A stretch of 6,715 nucleotides of DNA, taken from Gulosibacter sediminis. Lineage in GTDB: Bacteria > Actinomycetota > Actinomycetes > Actinomycetales > Microbacteriaceae. The notes below the pieces were generated by a model that saw only the letters and a program-made list of their open reading frames with translations, ran no database searches and was not told where the DNA came from. The stretch is taken from assembly GCF_014904065.1 (NCBI RefSeq), contig NZ_JACXJG010000018.1, positions 110,252 through 116,966 of the forward strand. The letters are read 5' to 3'. The translations under genes were made by a program, and so were the position numbers. Below, piece after piece: positions 5,372 to 6,715 of this stretch (its first letter is position 1; every line of letters begins with the position of its first letter).

Positions 5372-6148
5372 ATGCGCTACGAGAACCCGCTCTACATGGC
5401 CGAGGACGCGGCGGTCGCCGACCTCATCGCCGACGGTCGCCTGCAGCTCGGCGTGAGCCGCGGCTCGCCCGAGCCGGTCATCGCGGGCTACCGCGCGTTC
5501 GGGCACATCCCCGACGACGGCGACACCGACGGTGCCGACATGGCCCGCCACGCCACCGACGTCTTCCTGCGCGCCATCGACGGTGCCGGCGTCGCCAACC
5601 CCGACCCGCGCCGCTCGCACTCGGTCGACGCGCAGCCGATCATGCCGCAGTCGCCTGGCCTGCGCGACCGCATCTGGTGGGGCGCCGGCTCGCGCAAGAC
5701 GGCCGTCTGGGCTGCCGAGCAGGGCCTCAACCTCATGTCCTCCACTCTGCTCACCGAAGACACCGGGGCTGAGATGGGGGATGCGCAGGCCGAGCAGATC
5801 CGCCAGTTCCGCGACGCGTGGCGCGAGGCCGGGCACGCCCGTACCCCGCGCGTGAGCGTCTCGCGCAGCATCATCCCGATCATCGACGACGAGTCGCGCC
5901 GCTACTTCGGCGTGCGCGCGCAAGCCGAGTCGGTCGACCAGGTCGGCTACATCGACGTCGGCGAGATCGCCCGGTTCGGCCGCAGCTACATCGGCGAGCC
6001 GGATGCGCTGGTCGAGCAGCTGCGCCAGGACGCAGCCGTGCAGGAGGCCGACACGGTGCTCGTGACGGTGCCGAACGCGCTCGGCGTCGACTTCAACCTG
6101 CGCCAGCTCGACGTCATCTCGCGCGAGATTCGCCCGGCGCTCGGCTAG
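5372..6148 (+). pseudogene. LLM-class flavin-dependent oxidoreductase, N-terminally truncated
   Basis: The frame encodes 258 residues of a luciferase-like (F420/FMN) monooxygenase-fold protein. Family members are usually about 340-350 residues long. The first residues, MRYENPLYMAEDAAVADLIADGRLQLGVSRGSPEP, correspond to an internal segment of the family (the strand and helix ending in the 'GRL.LGvgRG' motif). Roughly the first 80-90 residues, including the start of the TIM barrel, are therefore missing. The later part looks intact (IWWGAGSRKTAVWAAEQGLNL, FGRSYIGEPDALVEQL, and a normal end at EIRPALG). The ATG at 5372 is probably an internal methionine, since no Shine-Dalgarno precedes it and an in-frame TGA lies 22 nt upstream. 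With part of the barrel gone it is probably inactive. The substrate cannot be told. The break lies directly beside the mer module. Confidence 0.8.
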
Positions 6149-6157
6149 GGCAGGCAA

Positions 6158-6191
6158 GGCCGGCGGGAGTGACTACGAGCGCCCGCCGGCC
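6158..6191. terminator. Strong GC hairpin between convergent genes, candidate bidirectional terminator
   Basis: GGCCGGCGGG (6158-6167) and CCCGCCGGCC (6182-6191) form a perfect 10-bp stem with a 14-nt loop. It starts 9 nt after the LLM stop and overlaps the last codons of the convergent TfoX-like gene, whose stop codon lies in the loop. No T-run follows on either strand, so it is not a canonical intrinsic terminator. Hairpins without U-tracts at convergent gene ends are common in high-GC actinobacteria. Confidence 0.55.
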
Positions 6192-6520
6192 ACGGCTCGG
6201 TTGTAGTCGAGTGCGGTGTCGATCCACGACGACAGCTGTTCTTCTTCGCTGATCGTGTCGGCCGCGACTTCGAGCCAGCCGGGGCCCATGTCTCGGCCTG
6301 GTCCCATCGTCGCCTGAGTTGCGCCCGGCTTGCGGAGCAGCGCGTCGTGCTGCCGCGCATCCACTCGGACGAGGAGCCCGCCGCCCTTCAGCGCGCTGAC
6401 CAGGATCTTCTCGTTGACCATGACAGACCGCCCGCCGAACATCGAGACCCCGCGCACGATTAGTTCATCGGTGATCAGGGCGCGAATGCGGTCGACGAGC
6501 GCCGTCTGCTCGGGAGTCAT
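6173..6520 (-). CDS. TfoX N-terminal-domain-like protein
   Basis: This 115-residue protein matches the small TfoX-N family. It has the core SMFGGRSVMVNEKILVSAL (26-44), then LLVRVDARQHDALLRKPGA (49-67), a glycine-rich turn GRDMGPGWLEV (75-85) and a terminal helix SSWIDTALDYNRAV (97-110). In gamma-proteobacteria, full-length TfoX regulates competence. Stand-alone N-domain proteins like this one are widespread in actinobacteria and their role is unknown, so a competence function should not be assumed. The ATG at 6518-6520 lies 14 nt downstream of the stop of the NTF2-like gene on the same strand, which suggests co-transcription. No clear Shine-Dalgarno is seen. It converges on the LLM remnant. 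Confidence 0.75.
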   Translation of the reverse strand: MTPEQTALVDRIRALITDELIVRGVSMFGGRSVMVNEKILVSALKGGGLLVRVDARQHDALLRKPGATQATMGPGRDMGPGWLEVAADTISEEEQLSSWIDTALDYNRAVAGGRS

Positions 6521-6534
6521 GATTTCGTGGCGGC

Positions 6535-6715
6535 TCAGGCCTGCTGTGGCGGGCCGTAAGAGGGGCGGTCGAAAATGAGCACGCTCTGCGCGATCTTCCC
6601 GTCCTCGATGGTGAAGAACTCAGCGGCTGGCGTGGTCGAGGTTGCGGCGGTCTGCGGGTAATAGAAGAGCGCCACGCGGTCGCCGTCGACGAACTCGGCG
6701 ATGTCGCCGGTGCCG
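6535..6715 (-). CDS. NTF2/SnoaL-like protein, C-terminal fragment (N-terminus beyond window)
   Basis: Fifty-nine residues plus a stop codon (TCA at 6535-6537 on the + strand) are visible, and the frame stays open to the window edge. The segment GDIAEFVDGDRVALFYYPQ, then AEFFTIEDGKIAQSVLIFDRPSYGPPQQ, has the alternating strands and 'F.i.dGKI' turn typical of NTF2-like/SnoaL-like cone-fold proteins (nuclear transport factor 2 family). These small proteins include ketosteroid isomerase-like enzymes and many of unknown function. The fragment is too short to assign a reaction. It lies upstream of the TfoX-like gene, with 14 nt between them. Confidence 0.6.
   Translation of the reverse strand, partial: GTGDIAEFVDGDRVALFYYPQTAATSTTPAAEFFTIEDGKIAQSVLIFDRPSYGPPQQA

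Noticed and set aside
5312..6157. 281-codon open frame on the - strand opposite the LLM gene
   Set aside because: The + strand frame matches the LLM family over its whole length. The - strand protein is compositionally biased and overlaps the 3' end of merR.
1..6715. CRISPR array, tRNA, rRNA, riboswitch or defence-system genes
   Set aside because: No regularly spaced repeats, no cloverleaf or rRNA signature sequence, and no nuclease, toxin-antitoxin or defence domains were recognised on either strand.

Overview
The window is about 65-70% GC by eye, with strong G/C preference at third codon positions. Together with the protein types (an actinobacterial-style mercury reductase, an LLM flavin oxidoreductase containing DMRYENPLYMAED, and a plasmid Rep with an SF3-like helicase), this points to a high-GC actinobacterium, probably Micrococcales/Microbacteriaceae. 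That lineage is inferred from recognised motifs, not from a search.

There are three blocks. (1) 1-3046, + strand: a small mobilizable-plasmid backbone. It holds the C-terminal part of a Rep protein with an AAA+/SF3-like helicase (1-689), a MobC-type relaxosome protein (686-1276), a relaxase (1273-2559) and a membrane-anchored MobB-like protein (2147-3046). The genes form one operon-like unit: the first two joins are ATGA stop/start overlaps, and the last is a 413-nt out-of-frame overlap. The stretch from about 720 to 800, inside the poorly conserved 5' part of mobC, carries nested inverted repeats and is a candidate oriT. (2) 3065-5333: a compact mercury-resistance module. merA (3417-4838) and a downstream small Cys-pair membrane protein (3065-3376) lie on the - strand. 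They diverge from a merR-type regulator (4944-5333, + strand) across a 105-bp region with a MerR-family operator and a 20-bp promoter spacer. The likely logic is that the membrane protein brings in Hg(II), MerA reduces it to Hg(0), and the regulator switches the promoter on when metal binds. (3) 5334-6715: ordinary chromosomal-type genes. These are an LLM flavin-dependent oxidoreductase lacking its N-terminal part (5372-6148), and convergent to it a TfoX-N-like protein (6173-6520) and the C-terminal end of an NTF2/SnoaL-like protein (6535-6715).

The simplest reading is a mobilizable mercury-resistance plasmid that is integrated next to, or has recombined with, chromosomal DNA. One visible boundary falls in about 5334-5371, where the LLM gene is cut. 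I found no sign of a new defence or other undescribed multi-gene system. The points most worth a second look are the candidate oriT, the dual-coded relaxase/MobB region, the boundary in the LLM gene, and the CueR-like operator paired with a regulator whose cysteine spacing is unusual.
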